Positions 43,586 through 52,166 of a DNA stretch of 64,000 bases are shown in pieces; positions within the stretch are counted from its first letter, which is position 1, and each line of letters opens with the position of its first letter. The stretch is taken from contig OY282441.1 of the NCBI GenBank assembly GCA_958296105.1, forward strand, positions 2,911,001 through 2,975,000. The letters are read 5' to 3'. The stretch comes from an uncultured Dehalococcoidia bacterium (GTDB lineage Bacteria > Chloroflexota > Dehalococcoidia > Lucifugimonadales > UBA1123). The notes under the pieces were generated by a model. The model was not told the DNA's origin, made no database searches, and was given only the letters and a program-made list of their open reading frames with translations. The position numbers and the translations under genes were made by a program.

Positions 43586-46024
43586 CTACTCGGCAAGCCG
43601 TATCTCCCCCTCCCAAATATGATCGAAACCACCGTTCGCTGGCACGTACTGGCCAGTGCTGATACGGTCAATATCATACTCAGGGAGAGCCACCGTCGCC
43701 ATACATCTCCCGTCTAATATCACGCCGCGCATGTCGAATCTGAAGTCGAGATTGTCGAAGCCGTGCTGCTTGCGATGGTCGGGCAGGTCGTTCACGTCCA
43801 CTGGGTACAGGTGCAGAAAGAACATCGCCTCCGTGTCGGCGCGGGCGCACGGCTCCTTGACGTATGTCAGCGTGTTTTCGCGGAGATGTACGTCCCAGTC
43901 GGAGCGAATCACCGGCTCGCTGTCTCTGATCAGTCTTGCCAAATAACCGTTGGCCGTCATCGCCTCGACCTGCACCGGAGGGAGCGCGTCGTGTGGCAGC
44001 ACGCGCGCGTCCACACACAGCCCCGTTTGCGTTTGCGTCCAGGCTTTGGCGACCGGTTCATCCGCTGCGCCAGTCCATGACCACACTGCCAGCTCGTCCG
44101 GCGCGCAGTCTCTGGCGAACGCCTGCGCCATCCGTCCGTCCACGATCAGCCCTATGCCGTCCGACCGACTGTCGAAGTGCGCCTCCATCCTCCGCCAGAA
44201 CCAGTCGGAACGATCTATCCCGCCCGATGACGTCTCCGGCGGCTCGGCGAGCCAGAGCTTGAATTGGAGCTCACCATGGGGAGAGTGGTGATACGGCGGC
44301 CCTTCGAACAGCATCGCGTCCACGCCCTGAATGACGCGCCAGACGTCGGCGAAGTGGGTAATCCCGTAACGCCGGTGGAACGTGGCGCCGCTTCCTTCCC
44401 TTCGAGCGTAGTCGTAGGAGTTGACCAGACCGTCCAGGTTCACCACCGGAAAGCGCGAGAAGTACCCGATGACGCCAGCGGACCACGATCCTACCACGCT
44501 GCCATCGGGCAGCGCGCGGTCCATAACCTGCACACCCATATGAGAGGTAACCTCCCATTCGCGGTATGTTGACTCGATTTCCCAGTCAGCATACCGGAAT
44601 GGCCCCATGAAGTCCGCATTCGCAAGCAGGAAGTACGCTCCGACAACCACGATGCCCACGCTCAGAACGTTGGCTGCCCATGGCCACCTCGACCCGATGA
44701 AACGGCGGATGAAGTGGATAGCGATATAGCACCTTACGGGAATGATGAGCGCCATCATCAGGTACGCCGGGACGAAATACCAGACATAGCCCCCAAAGAC
44801 AGGGTGTATGGTGAGGACAGTCTGCGCGAACTTGGCGAGGTGGCCGACCGCTAGGCCGAACACGCACACAAAGAAGGCAAGCGTCAGCCAGTCGTCTCGT
44901 CTCCGAGAGCGGCGGACGAGCCACCAGATCAGAACGACGTAGGCGCAGACTTCCAGCGCGACCAGCAGCTCGTAGTCGAAGACTGGAATCTGCAAGACGT
45001 CCCGGAAGTTCTGAACGAAGCTGTACCCGCCTTCCTCCTCCCATAGCTGCTGCGACCACATCTGCTTGATCGCGCCGCTCACCGGCGTCACGCCCCCGAA
45101 CACGATGCCGTTGTATGCCAAGTACACCAGAATGCCGCCCACCGCGCCCAGCAGCGGAACCACATCCTTCAGCCCAGAGAGGGCGCGAGCCATCCCCGGA
45201 GCGCCAAGCCCCTCTCCCTCGACGCGAGAGCGTGATTCTCCATCCCCTTCGGCGGGAGAGGATTGGGGTGAGGGTGATTCCCGCGATGAGAAGGAAGCTG
45301 CCCCCTCTCCCTCGAAGGGAGAGGGCTGGGGTGAGGGTGATTCCCGCCTCGACCACCAGATGAGACCGAGCGCCGCCGTCACCGCCAGCGATATGGCTAC
45401 GTACTCCAGCCGCACCCAGGGCAGGCTGAAGGCAGCGGCGGCAAGCGGCCACTTCCAGCGCCCCGGGTTCCGCGCGTAGAGCATCGCGGCAAAGAAGAAC
45501 AGCCCCAGCATGAACAGCGCGGCTGCCGCTTCCAGCCCATGAAACAGGCCGGATCGCTGGTACAGCAGCGGCAGCGTGGCGAACAGCAGAATCCAGGGCA
45601 GGCGCGCCAGCCACGCCGCCACGACGACCAGAGCCGCCCCGCCGGCGATGAGCATGATCTCGAACGCCTTGATTCCGAACAGCGCCCCTTCCTTGTCGAA
45701 TACCCAGTAGAACGGCGTAATCAGCAGCATCCAGATGGGATGATAGCCGTTGGTCTGCGTGATGCCGCCGTCGAAGGTGGAGAATTTCCCAGAGGCGAGG
45801 TTATATGCTATCTGGAAGTAGTAGAAGGCGTCGTCGCCGTTTATGTCCCGGATCAGGTTGACGAGGTCGAAGCGCGCGAGCATGTACCAAGCGAACCCGG
45901 CCCCGTATGCCAGTATGCCGACGAGGAACAGAGCAAACAGCGCGCTGCGCAGCCGTGAGTAAGGAGTTACCCCTCCCCACTTATGTTCTGGTGGCGCGGG
46001 CATGTTGGGCTTAGACTTCCTCAT
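43586..46024 (-). CDS. GT-C-type membrane protein with in-frame repeat insertion and one module (gene D)
   Basis: An 812-residue membrane protein. It begins MRKSKPNMPAPPEHKWGGVTPY, with a first helix and an outer loop INGDDAFYYFQIAYN, the acidic-pair motif expected of lipid-dependent transferases. Residues about 225-275 (ESPSPQPSPFEGEG and ESPSPQSSPAEGDG) are the translation of two palindromic repeats inserted without breaking the frame. Further helices, a soluble segment and one C-terminal module (about 43589-43925) follow. The start codon lies 2 bp from an upstream repeat array, so its leader is repeat DNA. Probable role: outer-surface glycan synthesis. Confidence 0.78.
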   Translation of the reverse strand: MRKSKPNMPAPPEHKWGGVTPYSRLRSALFALFLVGILAYGAGFAWYMLARFDLVNLIRDINGDDAFYYFQIAYNLASGKFSTFDGGITQTNGYHPIWMLLITPFYWVFDKEGALFGIKAFEIMLIAGGAALVVVAAWLARLPWILLFATLPLLYQRSGLFHGLEAAAALFMLGLFFFAAMLYARNPGRWKWPLAAAAFSLPWVRLEYVAISLAVTAALGLIWWSRRESPSPQPSPFEGEGAASFSSRESPSPQSSPAEGDGESRSRVEGEGLGAPGMARALSGLKDVVPLLGAVGGILVYLAYNGIVFGGVTPVSGAIKQMWSQQLWEEEGGYSFVQNFRDVLQIPVFDYELLVALEVCAYVVLIWWLVRRSRRRDDWLTLAFFVCVFGLAVGHLAKFAQTVLTIHPVFGGYVWYFVPAYLMMALIIPVRCYIAIHFIRRFIGSRWPWAANVLSVGIVVVGAYFLLANADFMGPFRYADWEIESTYREWEVTSHMGVQVMDRALPDGSVVGSWSAGVIGYFSRFPVVNLDGLVNSYDYARREGSGATFHRRYGITHFADVWRVIQGVDAMLFEGPPYHHSPHGELQFKLWLAEPPETSSGGIDRSDWFWRRMEAHFDSRSDGIGLIVDGRMAQAFARDCAPDELAVWSWTGAADEPVAKAWTQTQTGLCVDARVLPHDALPPVQVEAMTANGYLARLIRDSEPVIRSDWDVHLRENTLTYVKEPCARADTEAMFFLHLYPVDVNDLPDHRKQHGFDNLDFRFDMRGVILDGRCMATVALPEYDIDRISTGQYVPANGGFDHIWEGEIRLAE
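45205..45348. repeat. Two palindromic repeats inside gene D
   Basis: The clearer copy has a 10-bp stem CCCTCTCCCT / AGGGAGAGGG (45303-45325) followed by CTGGGGTGAGGGTGATTCCCGC. The other (about 45205-45286) is a degenerate copy with the same GGGGTGAGGGTGATTCCCGC tail. Both match the elements at 33656-33752 and keep the reading frame open. Confidence 0.9.
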
Positions 46025-46026
46025 AT

Positions 46027-46293
46027 CGCCCCCATCCTAACCTTCCCCCAAAGGGGGAAGGGATGCAATCCCCTAAACCAAGCGCGAGCGGAAATCGCCT
46101 CTCGCCCCCATCCTAACCTTCCCCTAACGGAGCGCGAACATAAAACCCCTCTCGCCCCCATCCTAACCTTCCCCCAAAGGGGGAAGGGATGCAATCCCCT
46201 AAACCAAGCGCGAGCGGAAATCGCCTCTCGCCCCCATCCTAACCTTCCCCTAACGGAGCGCGAACATAAATCCCCTCCCCTTCCGGGGGAGGG
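46027..46293. repeat. Tandem 126-bp repeat and palindrome between genes D and E
   Basis: A 126-bp unit beginning CGCCCCCATCCTAACC occurs twice in tandem (46027 and 46153). Each unit itself contains a second CGCCCCCATCCTAACC (46103 and 46229). The array ends in a palindrome (about 46273-46293, CCCTCCCC / GGGGAGGG) 27 bp from the stop of gene E. The first unit also forms the leader of gene D. Confidence 0.9.
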
Positions 46294-46319
46294 CTAGGGT
46301 GGGGGCAGGCGCGTTACAT

Positions 46320-48884
46320 CTACTCGGCAAGCCGTATCTCCCCCTCCCAAATATGATCGTAACCACCGTCCACTGGCACGTACTGGCCCGTGCGGATGCG
46401 AGCAATATCATACTCAGGGAGAGCCACCGCCGCCATACATCTCCCGTCTAATATCACGCCGCGCCTGTCGAATCTGAAGTCCAGGTTGTCGAAGCCGTGT
46501 TGTCGGCGATGGTCGGTCAGGTCGTTCACGTCGACCGGAAACAGGGCGAGAAAGAACATCGCCTCCACGTCGGCGCGGGCGCACTGCTCCCTGACGTAGG
46601 TCAGCGTGTTTTCGCTGAGATATACGTCGAAGTCCGAGCGAATTACGGGTTCGTCGGATGCAGCCGACTCGTAGGCGGATACGAGCGCCTTATCGAGAAC
46701 GAACTCCCCCTCCCAGATATGATCGTAACCGCCGTCCACTGGCACGTACTGGCCCGTGCGGATGCGGATGATATCATACTCGGGGAGAGCCACCGTCGCT
46801 ATACATCTCCCGTCTAATATCACGCCGCGCCAGTCGAATCTGAAGTCCAGGTTGTCGAAGCCGTTCTGTTTGCGATGGTCGGGCAGGTCGTTCACGTCGA
46901 CCGGAAGCAGGGCGAGAAAGAACCTCGCCTCCGTGTCGGCGCGGGCGCACGGCTCCTTGACGTAGGTCAGCGTGTTCTCGCTGAGATACACGTCGAAGTC
47001 CGAGCGAATTACGGGTTCGTCGGATGCAACCGACTCGTAGGCGGCGCGGACCACCGATCCGACGGACTCTTTGACGTTCGCAACCAGAGCGATATTGAAA
47101 TCTCCGCCAGCAAGGACACGCTCGGCTGGAACTTGCTCTCCCAGCAGCTCCAACCCGCTCTTTACTTCTAGCGTGCTTATGGCCTCCGTCTGAACCCGGT
47201 ACGTTATGCCATTCTTCTCGTAGGACACGTAGGCGCGCAAGAACTTGCCCCTGTCTTCCTTCCGCAGGGTGTAGCTGAATGTGTAGCTGAATGAGCGCGC
47301 GCCTTCGATGTCGGTCCAAGTGGCGTCGTCGGGTGTATTGGCATCGCCGGGCAGGGCGTCGGCCCGCTGCCATCGCCAAGGCTGGGGCGGGTTGTCGTCA
47401 GCCCGGTGGGACTTGTCGTTAACCAAGTAGGCAGAGATAGCGTTTCCCACCCTGTCAATAATCCCGGCCTCGCCGGATGGTGTCGTCGGTGTCTCTATAC
47501 GACTCTGATTGTGGTAGACCAAGAAGGTTCTATTTGGGATATTGGGGAGCGAGAAGACTATACCGAACATTTCACGGATACACTTTTCCATGGTGGGCCA
47601 GCATCCTGCCTTTGCATAGTGGTAGCTGCTCGGTTTTTCATCTTGATAGAACTTCATAATAGAGGTTATAATAGGGACTAGGTAAACCACATCTCCTTCT
47701 TCCACATTCTCTTCCAGAAAGGCGAGAACGGCATTGGCGTTGTGGCCCCCCTTATAATGCGGATTGTCCTGTCGCATGTTGCCCACCCCCGCAAGCGCTG
47801 TTGCGCCGACTGCCGCGACGACTAGCGCCGGAGCCAGCCACGCCCGACGCGTGAGCGAGGACAGACTGTCCGCCGTCCAATGAAACGCAACGCCGACCGT
47901 CAGGAAGACGACCGGCCCCAGATAGACGACTTGGCGAATGCCCCCAATCGGATATATGCCCAGCACGGCAGCCCCGACGGAAACCGCAATGCAAAACGAA
48001 AACAAGACTGCGATGGCGCTGGCTCGAAACTTCCTGCGAAACGCTGCGACCAGCAGGATCCCGAATGCGAGAAGCGCCGCCATCGCAGCGGCATCCGGCA
48101 GATGATACGTCAGCAAACTCCAAATCCCGTCAGTCGAAAACTCGAAGATCGAGCGCGCATCGAACTTTCCCTGATAGTAGTACGGCGATAGATAGCCATC
48201 CGGGGCGAAGTTTGGCTTAGACCACTGATAACGCAGAGTGACCGCGTAGCTTATGGCGCACCCCACCAGGAAGCACGCTGCGGGCAAGACCAGACCGATG
48301 CGCCGCTCGATCCAATTGCGAATCGAATTCCCTTCCGTCGCCGACAACGTAGGGGAGGGTAGAACTATAGCCGTGCCGATGACGGCGACGCCGAACAGCA
48401 CCAGACCGTACTGGAGCAGCGGCGCTAGGAACAGCGCAACGCAGAGCAGGGCTTTCCGCCCGTCCCGCAGATACCACAGAAGCCCCGCCGTCATCAGCGT
48501 GGCAAGCAGCGCGTCGATGGAGTATTCCCGCGCGTCCTGAGCGTGATATATCGCGGCGGTGGAGAGAGTCGCCATCAGCGCCGCCAAGAACGCGGCCCCC
48601 CGAGCGACCCCGAGGCGCGGCAGCAAGAAGAGCATCACGGCGACGGTCAGGACGCTTGCCGTCGCCGGCAGAACGCGGATGCTGAAGGGCGTACTCTCGA
48701 CTTTCTGAACCGCCCACAGCGCAAGGGGGTACAGTATAGGCGAGGAGTTGCTGTGGCGGGTGTTGGGGACTACCTCCGAGAGTGATCCCCTCGAATTATT
48801 GGCGGCAACCGCTTCGTCATGCCATATGGAATTCCCCGGCAGGTCATAGAAGCGCAGCCCCGCCGCCACTATGAGCAGGCACAC
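46320..48884 (-). CDS. GT-C-type membrane protein with Ig-like insertion and two modules (gene E)
   Basis: An 854-residue close paralogue of gene A (LRFYDLPGNSIWHDEAVAANNS, HAQDAREYSIDALLA, about 10 helices, two C-terminal modules at roughly 46323-46660 and 46700-47020). Relative to A it has an extra domain of about 100 residues (WRWQRADALPG, WTDIEGARSFSYT, RGKFLRAYVSYEKNG) of the Ig-like type common in bacterial surface proteins. The first usable start, GTG at 48884, lies inside the first membrane helix. The conserved N-terminus (VIPSSRLALAAFVCLL) is readable upstream but is separated from an ATG (48934) by a G9 tract in the wrong frame. Confidence 0.75.
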   Translation of the reverse strand: MCLLIVAAGLRFYDLPGNSIWHDEAVAANNSRGSLSEVVPNTRHSNSSPILYPLALWAVQKVESTPFSIRVLPATASVLTVAVMLFLLPRLGVARGAAFLAALMATLSTAAIYHAQDAREYSIDALLATLMTAGLLWYLRDGRKALLCVALFLAPLLQYGLVLFGVAVIGTAIVLPSPTLSATEGNSIRNWIERRIGLVLPAACFLVGCAISYAVTLRYQWSKPNFAPDGYLSPYYYQGKFDARSIFEFSTDGIWSLLTYHLPDAAAMAALLAFGILLVAAFRRKFRASAIAVLFSFCIAVSVGAAVLGIYPIGGIRQVVYLGPVVFLTVGVAFHWTADSLSSLTRRAWLAPALVVAAVGATALAGVGNMRQDNPHYKGGHNANAVLAFLEENVEEGDVVYLVPIITSIMKFYQDEKPSSYHYAKAGCWPTMEKCIREMFGIVFSLPNIPNRTFLVYHNQSRIETPTTPSGEAGIIDRVGNAISAYLVNDKSHRADDNPPQPWRWQRADALPGDANTPDDATWTDIEGARSFSYTFSYTLRKEDRGKFLRAYVSYEKNGITYRVQTEAISTLEVKSGLELLGEQVPAERVLAGGDFNIALVANVKESVGSVVRAAYESVASDEPVIRSDFDVYLSENTLTYVKEPCARADTEARFFLALLPVDVNDLPDHRKQNGFDNLDFRFDWRGVILDGRCIATVALPEYDIIRIRTGQYVPVDGGYDHIWEGEFVLDKALVSAYESAASDEPVIRSDFDVYLSENTLTYVREQCARADVEAMFFLALFPVDVNDLTDHRRQHGFDNLDFRFDRRGVILDGRCMAAVALPEYDIARIRTGQYVPVDGGYDHIWEGEIRLAE

Positions 48885-48919
48885 GAACGCCGCCAGAGCC
48901 AGCCGTGAGGAAGGAATTA

Positions 48920-48928
48920 CCCCCCCCC
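48920..48928 (-). other. G9 homopolymer tract at the start of gene E
   Basis: On the minus strand ATG TAC (48934-48929) is followed by nine G residues and then TAA. With ten (or seven) Gs the frame would run into the conserved N-terminus of gene E. The tract may be a slippage switch, or a length error in the sequence. Confidence 0.6.
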
Positions 48929-49064
48929 GTACATATGTTCTGGCAGCGCGCTCAGGGCGCGCCGCAGGTTATTCGGAGCAGCCACTACGGAATCCCCTTT
49001 CCGTCGTTTCCAAAGTATACCGCCCGCCGCGTGTATGACCGCCCCAATTCCGCCATGCGCCGCC

Positions 49065-50045
49065 TCAAGCCTCCATCACCACCTTCACCACGTCGTCGCC
49101 TATGTTCTCGTACATATCGTAGGCGGCTTTCACGTCCTCGAACGCCATGCGGTGGGTGACCATTTCGCCCGGGTCCCACCAGCCGCGCTCTTTCAGCTCG
49201 ATCATCGTCTGAATGTGGCTTACGGCGTCGCCGCTCGCCGCCCCCTGCGTCGGGATTACGGTTATCCCCTCCTTGAACATGGATCGGAAGACGAGTGGAA
49301 TGGTGCCGTCGCCCCCGCCCTCCTGAATTCCGAATATGATGACCTTGCCCCCGTCCGAGCTGACGTGCCGGAATGCGCTGTTGAGCGAGTCCGGATAGCC
49401 GGCGGCTTCGACGGTGATGTCCGCGCCCCTGCCGCCCGTGATCTCGGCGATGGCTTCGTCGAGGTCGTCCTTCCCCGCGTTTACCGTATGCGTCGCGCCG
49501 AATCGCTTGGCGAAGCCGAGTCGGTTGTCTTCGAGATCTACGGCTGTCACGCTGCGCGCGCCCGCCCGCGCCGTGATCGCGGTGAACGACAGCCCGATAC
49601 TCCCCTGCCCGAACACCACAACACTCTTGCCGAGTATGCTTCCCATCTTCTGGCACGAGTACAGCACCGTTCCCGACGGCTGGCACATGACCCACTCGCT
49701 CAGGTCGCCGTGATCGGGCAGCAGCGCCATACGCTCCGGCGTTCCGGGCAGGTACTCCACCAGCCCGCCCGTGCTTCCCCTGCCCGGCAGCACGATGACC
49801 CGCTGACCAACCTGGAACTCGTCCGTTCGGCTCTCGACCACCGTGCCGGCGCACTCGTGGCATGGCGCGCCCGTGCGCATCGGATACTCCTCTTCGGGAA
49901 GAACAGGCCCGTATCCGTGTCTGATGTCGCTCCCGCACACAGACCAGCGCTCCAGCTCGATAAGGCACTCGCCATCCTCGATGTCGGGCGTTTCGATGTC
50001 CATGATCTCCCAAGTCTTGGGAGCGCTTATTCTCGCTGCTTTCAT
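49065..50045 (-). CDS. Zinc-type medium-chain dehydrogenase (copy 1)
   Basis: A 326-residue MDR-family oxidoreductase. The catalytic-zinc region is WSVCGSDIRHGYG, then PCHECAGTVVE (the family's GHE region with Cys for Gly). The nucleotide-binding motif is FGQGSIGLSF, with ITGGRGADITVEAAG and PGEMVTHRMAFEDVKAAYDMYE. The structural-zinc four-Cys loop is not evident. The start MKAARISAPK at 50045 aligns with the neighbouring copy. It is about 65-70 percent identical by eye to the next gene, from which it is separated by 73 nt. Substrate unknown; probably a polyol or secondary alcohol. Confidence 0.88.
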   Translation of the reverse strand: MKAARISAPKTWEIMDIETPDIEDGECLIELERWSVCGSDIRHGYGPVLPEEEYPMRTGAPCHECAGTVVESRTDEFQVGQRVIVLPGRGSTGGLVEYLPGTPERMALLPDHGDLSEWVMCQPSGTVLYSCQKMGSILGKSVVVFGQGSIGLSFTAITARAGARSVTAVDLEDNRLGFAKRFGATHTVNAGKDDLDEAIAEITGGRGADITVEAAGYPDSLNSAFRHVSSDGGKVIIFGIQEGGGDGTIPLVFRSMFKEGITVIPTQGAASGDAVSHIQTMIELKERGWWDPGEMVTHRMAFEDVKAAYDMYENIGDDVVKVVMEA

Positions 50046-50118
50046 CGTATGGCGTACTCCTGCTCCTGTTCGTCGCGGCATCGAGGACATGGGCGCTGAG
50101 AAGGCGCGCCTGTGCCGC

Positions 50119-51093
50119 TCACATGCTCATCACCGCCTTGACGATCTCGTCCTCGCGGTTTTCGTACATGTCGTAGGCGGTCTTGACATCGTCGAAGCCC
50201 ACCTGATGCGTGACCATCTCGCCCGGATCCCACCAGCCGCGCTCTTTAAGCTCGATCATTCTCTGGATGTGGCTTACGGCGTCGCCGCTGGCGGCTCCAA
50301 CCGTTGGGATCACCGTAGGCGTGTTCATAAAGAACTGCCTGTAGTTGAGCGGCGTCATATCCTCCGTGCCTCCAACCAGCCCGAAGATTATGCAGCGCCC
50401 GAACTTGGATACGTGCTTGAACACGTTGTTGAAGGTGTCCGGATAGCCCGCCGCCTCGACCGAAATCTCCGCTCCGCGCCCGCCCGTTATCTCGGCTATC
50501 GCCTCGTCCAGATTGTCGCGCGTGGGGTTTATGGTGTGCGTGGCTCCGAATCGCTTCGAGTACTCCAGACGGTAGTCTTCGAGATCGACCGCGATCACCT
50601 GCCTGGCGCCCGACCGCGCCGTGATCGCGGTGAACGACAGCCCGATGCTCCCCTGCCCGAAGATCAGTACCCGCTTGCCGAGTATCGTATCCATCTGCTG
50701 GCACGAGTACAGCACCGTTCCTGACGGCTGGCACATGACCCACTCGCTCAGGTCGCCTTCGTCGGGAAGCAGCGCCATTCGCTCCGGCGCGCTCGCCATG
50801 TACTCGACCAGCCCGCCCGTTCCGCCCTGCGACGGCAGGACGATGACGCGCTGCCCCTCTCTGAACCGGTCGCTGCGGCTCTCTACTATCGTGCCGGCGC
50901 ACTCGTGGCATGGGCCGCCGACTCTCATCGGGTACTCCTCTTCCGGATACACCGGCCCGTAGCCGTGTCGGATGTCGCTTCCGCACACAGACCACCGCTC
51001 CAGCCTGATCAGACACTCGCCATCCTCGATGGAGGGCGTTTCCACGTCCACTATCTCCCACGTCTTGGGGGCGCTTATTCTCGCTGCTTTCAT
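50119..51093 (-). CDS. Zinc-type medium-chain dehydrogenase (copy 2)
   Basis: A 324-residue tandem paralogue of the preceding dehydrogenase with the same features (WSVCGSDIRHGYG, PCHECAGTIVE, FGQGSIGLSF, ITGGRGAEISVEAAG). The most different segments are the substrate loops near EDMTPLNYRQFFMN. The ATG at 51093 follows GGAGGC. It is transcribed from a promoter at 51133-51161 and is probably the first gene of a two-gene operon. Confidence 0.88.
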   Translation of the reverse strand: MKAARISAPKTWEIVDVETPSIEDGECLIRLERWSVCGSDIRHGYGPVYPEEEYPMRVGGPCHECAGTIVESRSDRFREGQRVIVLPSQGGTGGLVEYMASAPERMALLPDEGDLSEWVMCQPSGTVLYSCQQMDTILGKRVLIFGQGSIGLSFTAITARSGARQVIAVDLEDYRLEYSKRFGATHTINPTRDNLDEAIAEITGGRGAEISVEAAGYPDTFNNVFKHVSKFGRCIIFGLVGGTEDMTPLNYRQFFMNTPTVIPTVGAASGDAVSHIQRMIELKERGWWDPGEMVTHQVGFDDVKTAYDMYENREDEIVKAVMSM

Positions 51094-51132
51094 TGAAAGC
51101 CTCCATGAATGACCAGAGATCGAACGGCGCAA

Positions 51133-51161
51133 TTTATATCCCATGCGCCCTTGGATTGCAA
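51133..51161 (-). promoter_or_regulatory. Promoter of the dehydrogenase pair
   Basis: On the minus strand TTGCAA (51161-51156) and TATAAA (51138-51133) are 17 bp apart, about 40 nt upstream of the ATG at 51093. Confidence 0.6.
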
Positions 51162-51316
51162 CCGAAGGGTCGGATCGCGCGCTCCATCTTCTCCGCGTCG
51201 CCGCTCCCAGCGTGGCGCGCAAGACGGCGCGCCCAGCCGTCCCGCGCGCGCCTGCGACGCTGACGCGCCTCTTGGATCTCCACCGTCCGAGAGACGGCAG
51301 CCAGCCCATATCTTTC

Positions 51317-51345
51317 TTGACCCTCCACCGAGCCATTCATATAAT
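51317..51345 (+). promoter_or_regulatory. Promoter of the crotonase/CoA-transferase genes
   Basis: TTGACC (51317-51322) and a perfect TATAAT (51340-51345) are 17 bp apart. The -10 overlaps an in-frame ATG at 51344, so that ATG cannot start translation from this promoter. This supports the TTG at 51401. Confidence 0.75.
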
Positions 51346-51400
51346 GACGCCACCAGAAGACCATACGGCCAGAAGCCAACGGAGAGACAGGGAGAATCGG

Positions 51401-52165
51401 TTGAGTTACGAACACCTTCTGCTGGATGTGCGAGAGCGCGTAGGCATCATCGAGCTGAACCGCCCCGAGGTGCTGAACGCGATGAACCGCAAGCTGTTCA
51501 GCGAAATCGACGAAGCGGTCGCGCAGCTCGATGACGATGACGGCGTCCATGCCGTCATATTCACCGGCGCGGGGGAGAGGGCATTCTCCGCGGGCGCCGA
51601 CATCCACGAGATGGCGGAACACGCGAGGATGGACACCCCGCCTCCTCCGGACCCGCGCAGGTCGGAATACTCGTGGCGCATCGCCGCGTCGCGCAAGCCC
51701 ACCATCGGCGCGCTCAACGGCTTGGCATTCGGCGGCGGCGCGGTGTTAGCCTCCAGCTTCGACATCCGCGTCGGCTGCGAGCGAACGCGCTTCCGCTTCC
51801 TCGCCGTACAGTACGGGCGCGTAAACTCCACGTGGAGCCTGCCCCAGCAGGTCGGCTGGCCCATGGCCAAAGAGCTGCTGTTCACCGCCAGAGTCGTAGA
51901 GGCGGAGGAGGCCCACAGAATCGGGCTGCTGAACCACCTCGTACCCTCCGAGCGGCTCATGGACAAGGCGATGGAGTTAGCCCGCCTGATCGCCGACAAC
52001 GACCCGCGCATGGTTCAGGGAGTCAAAGACCTGCTGCTCAGGAACATAGGCGAGGGCTGGCGATCGCACTACCAGAACGAGATGGACGACCAGGCTGGCA
52101 AGCTAGCGCCGACCCCGGTGCTGGAGGGCTTCAAGCCATTCCTGGACAGAAAGGGACGCAGCTGA
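51401..52165 (+). CDS. Crotonase-family protein lacking both catalytic glutamates
   Basis: A 254-residue crotonase fold (VGIIELNRPEVLNAMN, AFSAGADIHEMAEHAR for the oxyanion hole). The two hydratase glutamate positions are not Glu: GGGAVLASSFDIRV replaces the usual GG-x-E, and FLAVQYG replaces the second. It therefore probably does not hydrate enoyl-CoA and may be a hydrolase, isomerase or decarboxylase of the superfamily. The TTG start is preceded by AGGGAG at 6 nt and lies 56 nt after the -10. The CoA-transferase gene follows after 1 nt. Confidence 0.85.
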   Translation: MSYEHLLLDVRERVGIIELNRPEVLNAMNRKLFSEIDEAVAQLDDDDGVHAVIFTGAGERAFSAGADIHEMAEHARMDTPPPPDPRRSEYSWRIAASRKPTIGALNGLAFGGGAVLASSFDIRVGCERTRFRFLAVQYGRVNSTWSLPQQVGWPMAKELLFTARVVEAEEAHRIGLLNHLVPSERLMDKAMELARLIADNDPRMVQGVKDLLLRNIGEGWRSHYQNEMDDQAGKLAPTPVLEGFKPFLDRKGRS

Positions 52166-52166
52166 C

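Noticed and set aside
51344..51400. ATG at 51344 as start of the crotonase gene
   Set aside because: It lies within the -10 hexamer of the only promoter, has no ribosome binding site, and adds a charged leader absent from the family; TTG at 51401 has AGGGAG at 6 nt.
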